Part shown: in pieces, positions 50,517-57,911 of the stretch
Layout: every line of letters begins with the position of its first letter
Numbering within the stretch: position 1 is the stretch's first letter
Source of the DNA: NIOZ-UU35 sp964344175
Lineage (GTDB): Bacteria > Chloroflexota > Anaerolineae > Anaerolineales > UBA11858
Length of the DNA stretch: 64,000 bases
NCBI GenBank assembly: GCA_964344175.1
Contig: CAYFMI010000001.1
Coordinates: forward strand, 1 to 64,000
Direction of reading: 5' to 3'
Notes under the pieces: generated by a model
What the model saw: only the letters and a program-made list of their open reading frames with translations
Told to the model about the DNA's origin: nothing
Databases searched by the model: none
Position numbers and translations under genes: made by a program

Positions 50517-51665
50517 ATGCTGTTTATAAGCTACGCCCGATCAGACGAATCATTTGCAGATAAAGTAAACCAGGCCCTCATCGACCGGCAGGTGCAAACC
50601 TGGATAGACGACATTGGCATCCGCGGGGGTGATGATTGGCCCACTCGAATAGCTGTTGCCATCGAAGACAGCACCGCAGTATTGGCGATCTTGTCCCCGA
50701 ATTCGGTGACATCGAAATGGGTACGCAACGAATTGGAATTTGCCGAAAAAAAGGGCAAGAATATTATTCCAATACTTTTTAAAAGCTGTAGTCTTCCGGG
50801 GTGGTACGAAATTCAGTTCGGCAAAATCCAACGCATCGACTTCACCACCGGCGCGTTCGACGGTAATCTTCGCAGCCTGATCGATGTTCTCAGCCCCCTT
50901 GGGCTTATTTCTGTGTCAACACCCAGCTATACTCCTTCTCCACCCGCCACAGCCCCCTCGGTAGATGGGGAAGACATTTGGGCGCTGGTTATGAGTGAGA
51001 ATACCGGCTTCTACGAGCAAACCTGGTATACGCGCACCAAGTTCCCTGAAAAAGAAATTAAAGAAGGGTGGGACGCTGACAAACATATCACTTCGCTGTC
51101 CTATGGAGATGGCGTCTGGGCAATGGTGATGTCGAAAGGTTCGGGCTATTCGGCTCAGATGTGGCGCACTCGCACCAATTTTCCTGAGAAAGAAATCGAT
51201 AATGGGTGGGATGAGGGAAAACACATTACTGCGCTGACCTATGGCAACGGGGTCTGGGCACTGGCAATGTCGAAGGGGACGGGTTATTCGTCCCAGATGT
51301 GGCGCACTCGAACAGATTTTCCCGAAAACGAAATCAAGGAAGGGTGGGACGAGGGCAGGCATATCACCTCACTGACCTACGGCAACGGGGTCTGGGCATT
51401 GGTGATGTCGAAGGGGACAGGCTACAGCGAGCAAACCTGGTCGACGCGGGTCGATTTCCCCAACGCGGCGATCAAAGAAGGGTGGGACGCCGGAAAACGC
51501 ATTTCGTCCTTAGCATATGGCAATGGGGTCTGGGCACTGGTTATGTCCAAAGGAACTGGGTACACTGTCCAAACCTGGTACACGAATGGCGACTTCCCAA
51601 ATGATGAGATCAAAGAAGGGTGGGACAGCGGGAAAGACATTTTATTAATTGCAAACAGTTTTTAA
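50517..51665 (+). CDS. TIR-domain protein with five 46-residue tandem repeats
   Basis: A 382-residue protein. Residues 1-125 form a bacterial TIR domain: MLFISYARSDESFADKV, WIDDIGIRGGDDW, AVLAILSPNSVTSKWVRNELEFA (the Glu of NELEFA is at the usual NADase position) and GKNIIPILFK. A Pro/Ser/Thr linker follows, then five repeats with an exact 138-bp period (tryptophan codons at 50979, 51117, 51255, 51393, 51531), consensus WALVMSKGTGYSxQTW...FPxxxIKEGWDxGKxITSLxYGxG. Similar Trp/Gly-rich repeats are annotated as DUF7477 and probably form a beta-rich fold. The ATG at 50517 has GGGAGA upstream and begins the domain; an ATG at 50502 overlaps that site. A sensor-effector role (defence or signalling) is inference. 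Confidence 0.85.
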   Translation: MLFISYARSDESFADKVNQALIDRQVQTWIDDIGIRGGDDWPTRIAVAIEDSTAVLAILSPNSVTSKWVRNELEFAEKKGKNIIPILFKSCSLPGWYEIQFGKIQRIDFTTGAFDGNLRSLIDVLSPLGLISVSTPSYTPSPPATAPSVDGEDIWALVMSENTGFYEQTWYTRTKFPEKEIKEGWDADKHITSLSYGDGVWAMVMSKGSGYSAQMWRTRTNFPEKEIDNGWDEGKHITALTYGNGVWALAMSKGTGYSSQMWRTRTDFPENEIKEGWDEGRHITSLTYGNGVWALVMSKGTGYSEQTWSTRVDFPNAAIKEGWDAGKRISSLAYGNGVWALVMSKGTGYTVQTWYTNGDFPNDEIKEGWDSGKDILLIANSF

Positions 51666-51787
51666 CCCCTCCCTAAATAGCTTGAGCAAGATTCAGATGG
51701 GCATTCAGCTGTAGCGCAGCCTTATGGTTGGCATCTACATTTAGGGAGCATTGCGCAAACAAAAATTCAATCGAGAGGCAGCGAACC

Positions 51788-52513
51788 ATGTCTACAAAAA
51801 CACAAACCTCACTTGAAGGTGCGACCATCTCTTCACCGCGGCCGTTCAGCGAGATGCCAGATCTCTGGCTGCAATTATTCAAAATGGATGAGACATTTTT
51901 CAGACAGGAGGCACCCCGCGCCAACAGCACGAACACGCTTTGGAGCGTTCTCATCTATACGATAGTGATGACCATTTTCTCCACGGCTTCAACGATGCTC
52001 AGTATGACAGAAACCATGTCATCATTCCCGCCAGAATACAGAGATTTCTTTCCCACTTTGGATATGCTGATCTTATTTTGGGGGTGCGGCAGTTTGTTGA
52101 TAACGCCAATAGCTTTTTATATCGGAAACGGTATCCTCTATCTCAGCGCGCGCATCTTTGGCGGCCAGGGAGATTTCACTACCCAGGCCTATTTGCAAGT
52201 GTTGTATTTAATCCCAATAGGCCTTCTAAGCGCAGTGATCTATTTGCTCTCGTTTATCCCTCTGGCAGGCGATGTACTCTATGCACTGACAGCGATTGCT
52301 CTATCGATTTTTAGCATTATTCTGAACGTACGCCTGCTGAAAGTTACCCACAATATTTCGATTGGCAGGGCTATTTTAGCCCTGTTTGCGCCCGGTCTGA
52401 TACTAATCCTGCTATTTGGCTGTCTTTTTTACATCACCTTTTCTTCAGCGGGGCCTGACTTCACCGAAAACTTGTATGGTCTTACTCTTCTGCAAGCATA
52501 TTTTGCACACTAA
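51788..52513 (+). CDS. Yip1-domain membrane protein
   Basis: A 241-residue protein with a cytosolic N-terminus of about 55 residues and five membrane helices (VLIYTIVMTIFSTASTM; LILFWGCGSLLITPIAFYIG; YLQVLYLIPIGLLSAVIYLL; VLYALTAIALSIFSIIL; LALFAPGLILILLFGCLFYI). The pattern GxxxYLSARIFGGQGDF followed by the QVLYLIPIG helix fits the Yip1 family. GAGAGG precedes the ATG at 51788; the longer frame is unsupported. Role unknown. It lies 122 bases behind the TIR gene and could be its membrane partner, but nothing in the sequence proves this. Confidence 0.8.
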   Translation: MSTKTQTSLEGATISSPRPFSEMPDLWLQLFKMDETFFRQEAPRANSTNTLWSVLIYTIVMTIFSTASTMLSMTETMSSFPPEYRDFFPTLDMLILFWGCGSLLITPIAFYIGNGILYLSARIFGGQGDFTTQAYLQVLYLIPIGLLSAVIYLLSFIPLAGDVLYALTAIALSIFSIILNVRLLKVTHNISIGRAILALFAPGLILILLFGCLFYITFSSAGPDFTENLYGLTLLQAYFAH

Positions 52514-52515
52514 AC

Positions 52516-52968
52516 ATGCTTCCAGATCAATTGCCCCCTTGCGCAGTAACCATACTGGCGCGAGATGCGTGGTTTCCCGACCCCAAGGTAGTATCCCGCA
52601 CCCGGCTGGCAAGCGCCAACGCCCTGGCCCGTTTTCTCAGCCATCCGCGCTTTTCAGGCATCCAGATCGCGGCCATCACTTTAGGACACACCATCTATTT
52701 CCGTCGGGCCGAATACTACAACCCCCACACCCCTCGCGGGCTAGCCTTTCTTGCCCATGAGATCAAACACGTGGAACAATACGAACGCGAAGGCCGAGCG
52801 CGTTTTTACTTCAAATACTTTATTGACCAACGGCTTGATCGAGCACCGCAATACAATGATGATAGATGGCTTGGGCATGGTCAGGGGTTGTCCCCTATGG
52901 CGTCAAGCCTACTTTACCAAAAGAAGATACCCCACCGAGCATGTGGAGGACGACGCCCGTTTGTTTAA
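52516..52968 (+). CDS. DUF4157-like protein, C-terminus replaced
   Basis: A 150-codon frame. Residues 1-95 look like a genuine DUF4157 domain: ARFLSHPRFSGIQIAAITLGHTIYFRR and FLAHEIKHVEQYEREGRARFYFKYF, with the HEIKH version of the metal-binding helix. After about residue 100 the frame runs antisense through the remnant of an ATP-grasp gene (52820-53196), and the residues there have no family resemblance. The original C-terminus has therefore probably been lost in a deletion or rearrangement. It starts 2 bases after the Yip1 stop with no clear ribosome binding site. Whether the truncated protein is made is uncertain. Confidence 0.6.
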   Translation: MLPDQLPPCAVTILARDAWFPDPKVVSRTRLASANALARFLSHPRFSGIQIAAITLGHTIYFRRAEYYNPHTPRGLAFLAHEIKHVEQYEREGRARFYFKYFIDQRLDRAPQYNDDRWLGHGQGLSPMASSLLYQKKIPHRACGGRRPFV

Positions 52969-53196
52969 TATGATCGAAATGCAATCGGTGGTTACTGACC
53001 ACATCAATTAGATCTCCTGGGGTAAGCATTTTATAAGCCGGAGATTTCAAAGCATCCGTAGCGACATAATATTTAGGATGCCCCAGGGCGGTGTAGAACT
53101 CTCCTTCATTGATCGCGTACATTCCATCGGCAAGATATTGGAGCGTGAGAAAAGGATGAGTGGTGCCCCCCTTGCGAAGATTAACCTCAATTGATT
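52820..53196 (-). pseudogene. C-terminal remnant of a PGM1-type ATP-grasp peptide ligase
   Basis: Reading the minus strand from 53196 gives SIEVNLRKGGTTHPFLTLQY, then a stretch with YYVATDALKSPAYKMLTPGDLID and HRLHFDHIKQTGVVLHMLGG. These match the final part of ATP-grasp ligases of the pheganomycin PGM1 type (ALEINLRKGGTTHPFLTLQ; HLHFD...TGVVFHLIGALSEFGKLG). A TAG then interrupts the frame, after which GTTPDHAQAIYHHCIAVLDQ completes the family C-terminus before a TAA. The N-terminal ATP-grasp portion is missing: a TAA lies just upstream, and the neighbouring hemolysin III gene ends 10 bases away. It is thus a 5'-deleted, nonsense-mutated relic. Confidence 0.75.
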
Positions 53197-53205
53197 ACAG
53201 ACCCA

Positions 53206-53883
53206 TTACCCAGCCGGAGCCAAATACAGCAGTACAGAGAAAAAGTGGCAAATGCTGCCCCCCAGTACAAATAAATGCCAGACGGCATGCATATAAGGAA
53301 TTTTCCTAAGGGCATAGAAAATCACGCCAATGGTGTAAGCCACCCCACCTGCCCCCAGCCAGATAAGCCCTCCCATCGGAATATTTGACATCATCTCTTT
53401 AAGCGCGACGACACATAACCAGCCCATCAGGATATAGGCCAGCACAGAAAGTTTCTCAAAACGATGAATGAACAACGCCTTGAAGCTGACTCCCAAGATC
53501 GCCAAACCCCAAATAACAATCATCAATGTCCAGCCTAATTTTCCCCGGATGCCCACCAGCAAGAAGGGGGTGTACGTACCCGCAATCAACAAGAAGATCG
53601 AGGCGTGATCGACAATTTTAAAAATCTTCTTGAGACGCGGCTGCTGAAAACCGTGGTACAGGGTAGATGCCAGATACAAAATGATCAGTGTAGACCCATA
53701 GATGCTGAAGCTGACAACCTGATATGTATCCCCATACCGGGCAGCCAGAACAACGAGAATAACCAGTCCGGCAATGCTCAAACCTACCCCAACCCCATGC
53801 GTGATGCTGTGGGCAATTTCTTCTCCCAGGGTATAGAGCCGCTGCGAAGCGCGGTTTTTTATTGCAGATAATTTTTCAGACAT
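53206..53883 (-). CDS. Hemolysin III / PAQR family membrane protein
   Basis: Seven-helix membrane protein of 225 residues. Typical motifs are EEIAHSITHGVGVGLSIAGL (about 20-39), TLYHGFQQPRLKKIFKIVDHASIFLLIAGTYTPF (about 97-130), and the late His pair in MHAVWHLFVLGGSICHFFSVL, together the metal-site residues of PAQR hydrolases. Function in bacteria is not settled; the name comes from a B. cereus hemolysin, and no toxin role is implied. AGGAG precedes the ATG. It lies 19 bases downstream of prs on the same strand. Confidence 0.9.
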   Translation of the reverse strand: MSEKLSAIKNRASQRLYTLGEEIAHSITHGVGVGLSIAGLVILVVLAARYGDTYQVVSFSIYGSTLIILYLASTLYHGFQQPRLKKIFKIVDHASIFLLIAGTYTPFLLVGIRGKLGWTLMIVIWGLAILGVSFKALFIHRFEKLSVLAYILMGWLCVVALKEMMSNIPMGGLIWLGAGGVAYTIGVIFYALRKIPYMHAVWHLFVLGGSICHFFSVLLYLAPAG

Positions 53884-53902
53884 ATTTTTCTCCTAATACT
53901 AT

Positions 53903-54880
53903 TTACGCCTTTTCTTCGCCGTAGACGAACAAGTCACCAATGGATTGACGCATGTAGTTATACCGAATGGCTTCACCAAACACCGACCCTACCGAAAGGA
54001 TCGTCAGCTTGGGGTGGCGTTTTTCTGGCGGAATCGGAACCGTATCTGTTGTGACAATGTCGGTAATTTGAGCAACCGCGGCCAATTTTTCCAAGCCGCC
54101 GCGCACAAAAACCCCATGCGTGCAGGCCAGCCAGATCTCTTCGATGCCCTGACTGATGAGATGCTTCGATAACTCCAGGATCGTGCCGCCGGTAGAGATT
54201 TCATCATCGTAGATGAGGGCCTTTTTATAGCCGCTGATTTGCTTGCCCACCATGCCGGTGAAGGTCACTTGCGTATCCGAGATGCGTTCCTTGTTCCCGG
54301 CAGCCACCGAAAGACCGAGGCTTTTAGCAAAACGGGAGGCCGACTTGGCCTGCCCCATGTCCCCGGCCACAATGATCGCATCTGATAGATCTTTCTGTTC
54401 GAAGTACTGCATCATCACCGGGCGGCTGGTGAGCGGGTCGGTGGGCACAGGGAAAAAACCATGCGCCTGCGGAGAATGCAGCATCATCGTCATCACATGC
54501 GTAGCTCCGGCGGTATGCAGCAAATCGGCCACCAGGCGCGCCGTAATTGAAATGCGCGGGGCATCTTTCTTATCCGACCGGGCAAATGAATAGTAAGGGA
54601 TAATGGCATGGATTTCACGCGCCGAGGCAGCTTTGGCAATATCGAGCATCATCAACATTTCTACCAGGTGATCGTTGACTGGCGGGCTGAGGGATTGCAC
54701 AATATACACATTGCGCGAGCGTACACTGGCCCCCAGTTGAATATACAGGTTGTCGTTGCTGAAACGGCTGATATGCGTCTCGTCGAGAGGCACACCAACA
54801 TGGGCGGCAATATCGGCGGCTAATTGCGGGTGCGAACTCCCGCTGAAAAAACGAACTTCGTTGGGATCAATGGCGTTCAA
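53903..54880 (-). CDS. prs: Ribose-phosphate pyrophosphokinase
   Basis: Makes PRPP from ribose-5-phosphate and ATP for nucleotide, His and Trp synthesis. From the TTG at 54880 it has 325 residues (NAIDPNEVRFFSGSSHPQLA); AGGAAGGG lies 7 bases upstream. The open frame continues to 55045, but that part is the 48-bp repeat and is rejected. Motifs: SGSSHPQLAADIA, IIPYYSFARSDKKDAPR, and the PRPP loop DDEISTGGTI. The usual MDLH metal site reads MMLHSPQAHGFF, so the Asp is replaced by Met, as happens in a divergent Prs subgroup. It could be a Prs-like protein with changed kinetics. Confidence 0.87.
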   Translation of the reverse strand: MNAIDPNEVRFFSGSSHPQLAADIAAHVGVPLDETHISRFSNDNLYIQLGASVRSRNVYIVQSLSPPVNDHLVEMLMMLDIAKAASAREIHAIIPYYSFARSDKKDAPRISITARLVADLLHTAGATHVMTMMLHSPQAHGFFPVPTDPLTSRPVMMQYFEQKDLSDAIIVAGDMGQAKSASRFAKSLGLSVAAGNKERISDTQVTFTGMVGKQISGYKKALIYDDEISTGGTILELSKHLISQGIEEIWLACTHGVFVRGGLEKLAAVAQITDIVTTDTVPIPPEKRHPKLTILSVGSVFGEAIRYNYMRQSIGDLFVYGEEKA

Positions 54881-54997
54881 AGGGTGCCCTTCCTGATCAG
54901 GTAAGTAGGATGTCTCAATGATTATAAAGCGAATTAGTTTTTTTATGAGCAGAATCCTGCTTCTCACCCGAAGATCGCGATACGCGTCAACCGCTTG

Positions 54998-55045
54998 ATG
55001 CGGAAAAAGCCAAAATACCGCGCCGCAAGCGGCGCGGGTCTTCAT
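54998..55045. repeat. 48-bp terminator-like repeat, copy C (reverse orientation)
   Basis: Read on the minus strand it begins ATGAAGACCCGCGCCGCTTG and ends TGGCTTTTTCCGCAT. It starts at the stop codon of the lipoprotein gene (TGATGAAG), as copy A does at its gene. The hairpin loop is CTTG here against CAAG in the other copies, with compensating stem bases. Confidence 0.75.
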
Positions 55046-56484
55046 TCAAGAACGGGTGGGCGGCTGAACAACACAGCCTCCAAATTGGGCTGCCAGTTAT
55101 CGGCCTGGACGCGATCAGCCATTTCAGCGACCCCGGCCAGTGGAATGGTGCGGGCGGTCATCTCACCGGCCAGCCGCCCCTCGAAACCCCAGGACTCGGC
55201 CTCGGCATACCAGTCACCCGGCTCGGTGTTGGCATCATTGTCGGGGAAACCACTTGTCAGTGCCGCGCTGGGGTGAATTTCGGCCTGCACATAGGCCAGA
55301 TCACAATTCAGGCGCACCCACAAACCGGCAGTTTTTCTGAAACCATCATAGGCCTGGCGGATATGCGGCTTATCGGGCGCGGCCTGAACATGGTCGTAAG
55401 ACGCAAAAGGCAGCATCACCCGCAATTCGGGCAGCTTTTCACCGATGGCGGCATAATTATGCACCGTAATACGATAAGGCCAAAAATCGGCGGTCTGCTG
55501 CGGCGTAGCCACATCAACCGGCCACGTTGCCATTGTGAAAACACCATTGTCCAACAATGCCTGCGTGAGGGCATGAGAAAACCAACGCTTGCCCTGAATC
55601 TGCGGGCCTTTATCATCCAACACGTAATCCTCGCCGCCCGGCACAACAAAAACCGGACGCCCCTCCGGAAAAGCGGCATTCTGCACCCAATCAAGCTGCG
55701 AGTAATCCACCACAATGCTTGTCGGCGAATAACCTTGATGATCGTAATAGGGGTTATAGTTCGGCCTATGGCGCTCATCGAAATGGCCGATTTCAAGGGG
55801 ATACATTTCTGCCATTGTCGGATTTTCTCGCCCAACGAAGTATTTTAGCCCATTGAGTGATTCGCCATAATAAGCCAGGACATTCGTCGCCACCACCCCG
55901 GCGTGGGAGGAGGCAAACAAGCCGACATTGTCGTAGAGCGGATCTACCGAAAGCAATTCATGCAGATACTGCCCATCCACATTTGGCATTTCCCCCAGCG
56001 CGAAGCGAATTGTATCGCGCAAAGCTGCCAGGCTGTCCGGCCCGCCATAATCAAACACTCCTTCGCTGCTGATGCCGGTTTGTGTGTCACTCTTCCCCGG
56101 CCACATGTGGCTGACCGCGATTGCGCCAACATCAACAGGATTATATTCCAGGTGAAAAGGCGCTTGCGGTTGATTGTATTTCGCCACAAACCAGGTAGAG
56201 GCCACAACAACGATCGGGGCGCTATCGCCATAACGGGGTTGGGATGGCAAATCGACCCGCACTGCAATCTGCCCGTTTTCGGGGGAATCAATGTGCGTGT
56301 ACAAGATCTCCCCTGGGCCAAATTCTGGGGAGTCGGCGGAAGCTTCTTCAGTTAGCGGATTCTGGATCGGGGTTTGCGACGGCAAATTGCAACTACTCAA
56401 CATCACCAGGAAGAGGGTGAGTAAGTATGGAGATTTTCTCCCCCAAAGAAAATTGGGAAGCACTTTCAACCTGCCCTTGAGCAT
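55042..56484 (-). CDS. Lipoprotein with an alpha/beta-hydrolase-like domain
   Basis: Exported lipoprotein of 480 residues from ATG 56484. N-terminal signal with hydrophobic segment and lipobox (LLTLFLVMLSSC). The large domain looks like an alpha/beta hydrolase: a strand APIVVVAST, candidate nucleophile elbow FASSHAGVVATNVLAYYG (about 190), FVVPGGEDYVLDDKGP as the acid region, and SYDHVQAAPDKPH with a possible catalytic His near 390. I cannot name the family; the elbow is not a perfect GxSxG. It ends within copy C of the 48-bp repeat, which may serve as its terminator. Confidence 0.7.
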   Translation of the reverse strand: MLKGRLKVLPNFLWGRKSPYLLTLFLVMLSSCNLPSQTPIQNPLTEEASADSPEFGPGEILYTHIDSPENGQIAVRVDLPSQPRYGDSAPIVVVASTWFVAKYNQPQAPFHLEYNPVDVGAIAVSHMWPGKSDTQTGISSEGVFDYGGPDSLAALRDTIRFALGEMPNVDGQYLHELLSVDPLYDNVGLFASSHAGVVATNVLAYYGESLNGLKYFVGRENPTMAEMYPLEIGHFDERHRPNYNPYYDHQGYSPTSIVVDYSQLDWVQNAAFPEGRPVFVVPGGEDYVLDDKGPQIQGKRWFSHALTQALLDNGVFTMATWPVDVATPQQTADFWPYRITVHNYAAIGEKLPELRVMLPFASYDHVQAAPDKPHIRQAYDGFRKTAGLWVRLNCDLAYVQAEIHPSAALTSGFPDNDANTEPGDWYAEAESWGFEGRLAGEMTARTIPLAGVAEMADRVQADNWQPNLEAVLFSRPPVLE

Positions 56485-56503
56485 TATTCCCTGCCCTTTG
56501 TAA

Positions 56504-57130
56504 TTACGCTGCTGCTGTCTCTTGCTGCGACAGATACCCCTCAATCGCATCCGCCAATTTCAATGGATGGAAATCAAACGGCCCCAACCCCGCCGCATAG
56601 ACAATTTTTCCATCCAGCCCGATGAGATACAAGCGCGTCGGCCAGGCCGCGTAGGCTTTGTTGACTGCGTCATCCATATCATCAATATAGGTGCGAATGC
56701 CATACTGCAACACTTCTTCGCACTGACCGGCAACGACGCGGCGCTCTTCAAGCGTGGTAGGGTCATACACATCGGTCGCTGCATCAGACTTGGAAAGTTT
56801 CAAAGCCAAACCAAATAGCCCTTTGCCCAGCCACCAACCATCCACAGGATGCGCTTCACGAATATAAATGGGCAGAAACTGCACTTGCTCATGGTATTGG
56901 CGATACAATTCTTGGAGACTCACGGTCCCCTTGACGTAGGGAGGTCAAGTAAAACTACCAAAGACCAGCGCAACCGGCTTTTCCCCTCGAAAAGTCGATA
57001 GACGCACCGGGTTCTCGCCGTGGATATCGAATAATTCAAAGTCGGGGGCTAGATCACCAACTTTCGGAGCGAGGGGGTTATATTTTTTCTGCCAGGCCGT
57101 AGCTTCCTGCCGATTTGTTATCTTTTCCAT
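56504..57130 (-). CDS. Selenocysteine-containing deiodinase-like / redoxin protein
   Basis: A thioredoxin-fold protein of 208 residues related to the iodothyronine deiodinase family. It is read through an in-frame TGA at 56945-56947. The context VALVFGSFT-U-PPYVKG matches the deiodinase active site FGSCT-U-PPF, and the downstream part (FLPIYIREAHPVDGWW... GLDGKIVYAAGLGPFDF) is in the same frame and continues the fold. Upstream part: LAPKVGDLAPDFELFDIHGE. ATG 57130 is preferred to a GTG at 57143-57145. Bacterial relatives need not act on thyroid hormones; a peroxiredoxin- or disulfide-reductase-like role is more likely. A SECIS-like hairpin follows the TGA. Confidence 0.88.
56914..56930 (-). 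promoter_or_regulatory. SECIS-like hairpin of the deiodinase-like gene
   Basis: On the minus strand GGGGAC (56930-56925) pairs with GTCTCC (56919-56914) in a 6-bp stem with one G-T pair. The loop is CGTGA, which contains the GU that SelB needs. The stem starts 14 bases after the TGA, close to the 11 in fdhA. Confidence 0.75.
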
Positions 57131-57209
57131 CGTTTTTCTTTGCACGTCTCTGGGATGCGCCCTTTTTTCATTAATTGTGGAGGCAACATCATCAAACTTT
57201 CCGGAGCCT

Positions 57210-57908
57210 TCAATCTGCTTCGGGGATGAAATCTAAATATTTTTGGGGTGGCGCCGAAAGATCGGCATATTCGCCGCGATAGGCCGGAGGCAGCAGGGCG
57301 GCAATTTGATACATCATCTCGTCTACCATTTGCTGGCGAATACCGGCATTAACTTTCTCACCGCGCGTATTCAACACAAATGGCTCGCCAACGGAAATGT
57401 AAAAATCTGTCCGCCGCAAGCGCGCCAAGTTATGACGGTAGGCTTCCCCACCGTGATGTACAATCGGCAGGATGGGCGCCCCGCTTTGCAGCGCTATCAA
57501 AACCACACCCGCGCGGCCTTTTTGCAAACGGCCATGCCCGCTGCGTGTGCCTTCTGGCGAAATCGCCAGGATGCTGCCTTCTTTGAGCACCGTCAACGAG
57601 CGGCGGATGGCTGTTGTATCCGCTTCGCCACGCCGCACCGGGATGCTGCCCCATACATCAAACAACGGCCCTAAAAATGGGCTGTCCCAGGTCTCGGCTT
57701 TTGCAAATCCTACCAACGGGCGGGGCTGCAAATAGGTGTACATGAGGGGAACTTCCAGAAAGTTGATGTGATTGGTAATCAAGATCAACGGTCCGCGCTT
57801 GGGTACGCGTCCCAGGTATTGGGCATCTACTCGGCAGGCCATTGTCACCAGGCCTTTGATGACTGCATTGACAACCTTCTCTTTGAAGGGAACCTGGTAC
57901 TCTGTCAT
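57210..57908 (-). CDS. 1-acyl-sn-glycerol-3-phosphate acyltransferase family protein
   Basis: Phospholipid-synthesis acyltransferase (PlsC family) of 232 residues. The catalytic block reads ITNHINFLEVPLMYTY, i.e. His-x4-Glu where most members have His-x4-Asp. The glycerophosphate block is SPEGTRSGHGRLQKGRAG (about 116-133), and GAPILPIVHHGGE is the last conserved strand. It probably works on lysophosphatidate at the membrane. The start ATG is 3 bases after the lipid-kinase stop, so the two lipid genes are cotranscribed. Confidence 0.87.
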   Translation of the reverse strand: MTEYQVPFKEKVVNAVIKGLVTMACRVDAQYLGRVPKRGPLILITNHINFLEVPLMYTYLQPRPLVGFAKAETWDSPFLGPLFDVWGSIPVRRGEADTTAIRRSLTVLKEGSILAISPEGTRSGHGRLQKGRAGVVLIALQSGAPILPIVHHGGEAYRHNLARLRRTDFYISVGEPFVLNTRGEKVNAGIRQQMVDEMMYQIAALLPPAYRGEYADLSAPPQKYLDFIPEAD

Positions 57909-57911
57909 GGG

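Noticed and set aside
54881..55045. N-terminal extension of prs starting at ATG 55045
   Set aside because: The extension is encoded by the 48-bp repeat, copy C, which gives similar ATGAAG frames elsewhere. A TTG with AGGAAGGG fits the family start.
56504..56923. Separate 139-codon gene and a 66-codon fragment upstream
   Set aside because: The pair is one deiodinase-like selenoprotein read through a TGA in the FGSFT-U-PP motif.
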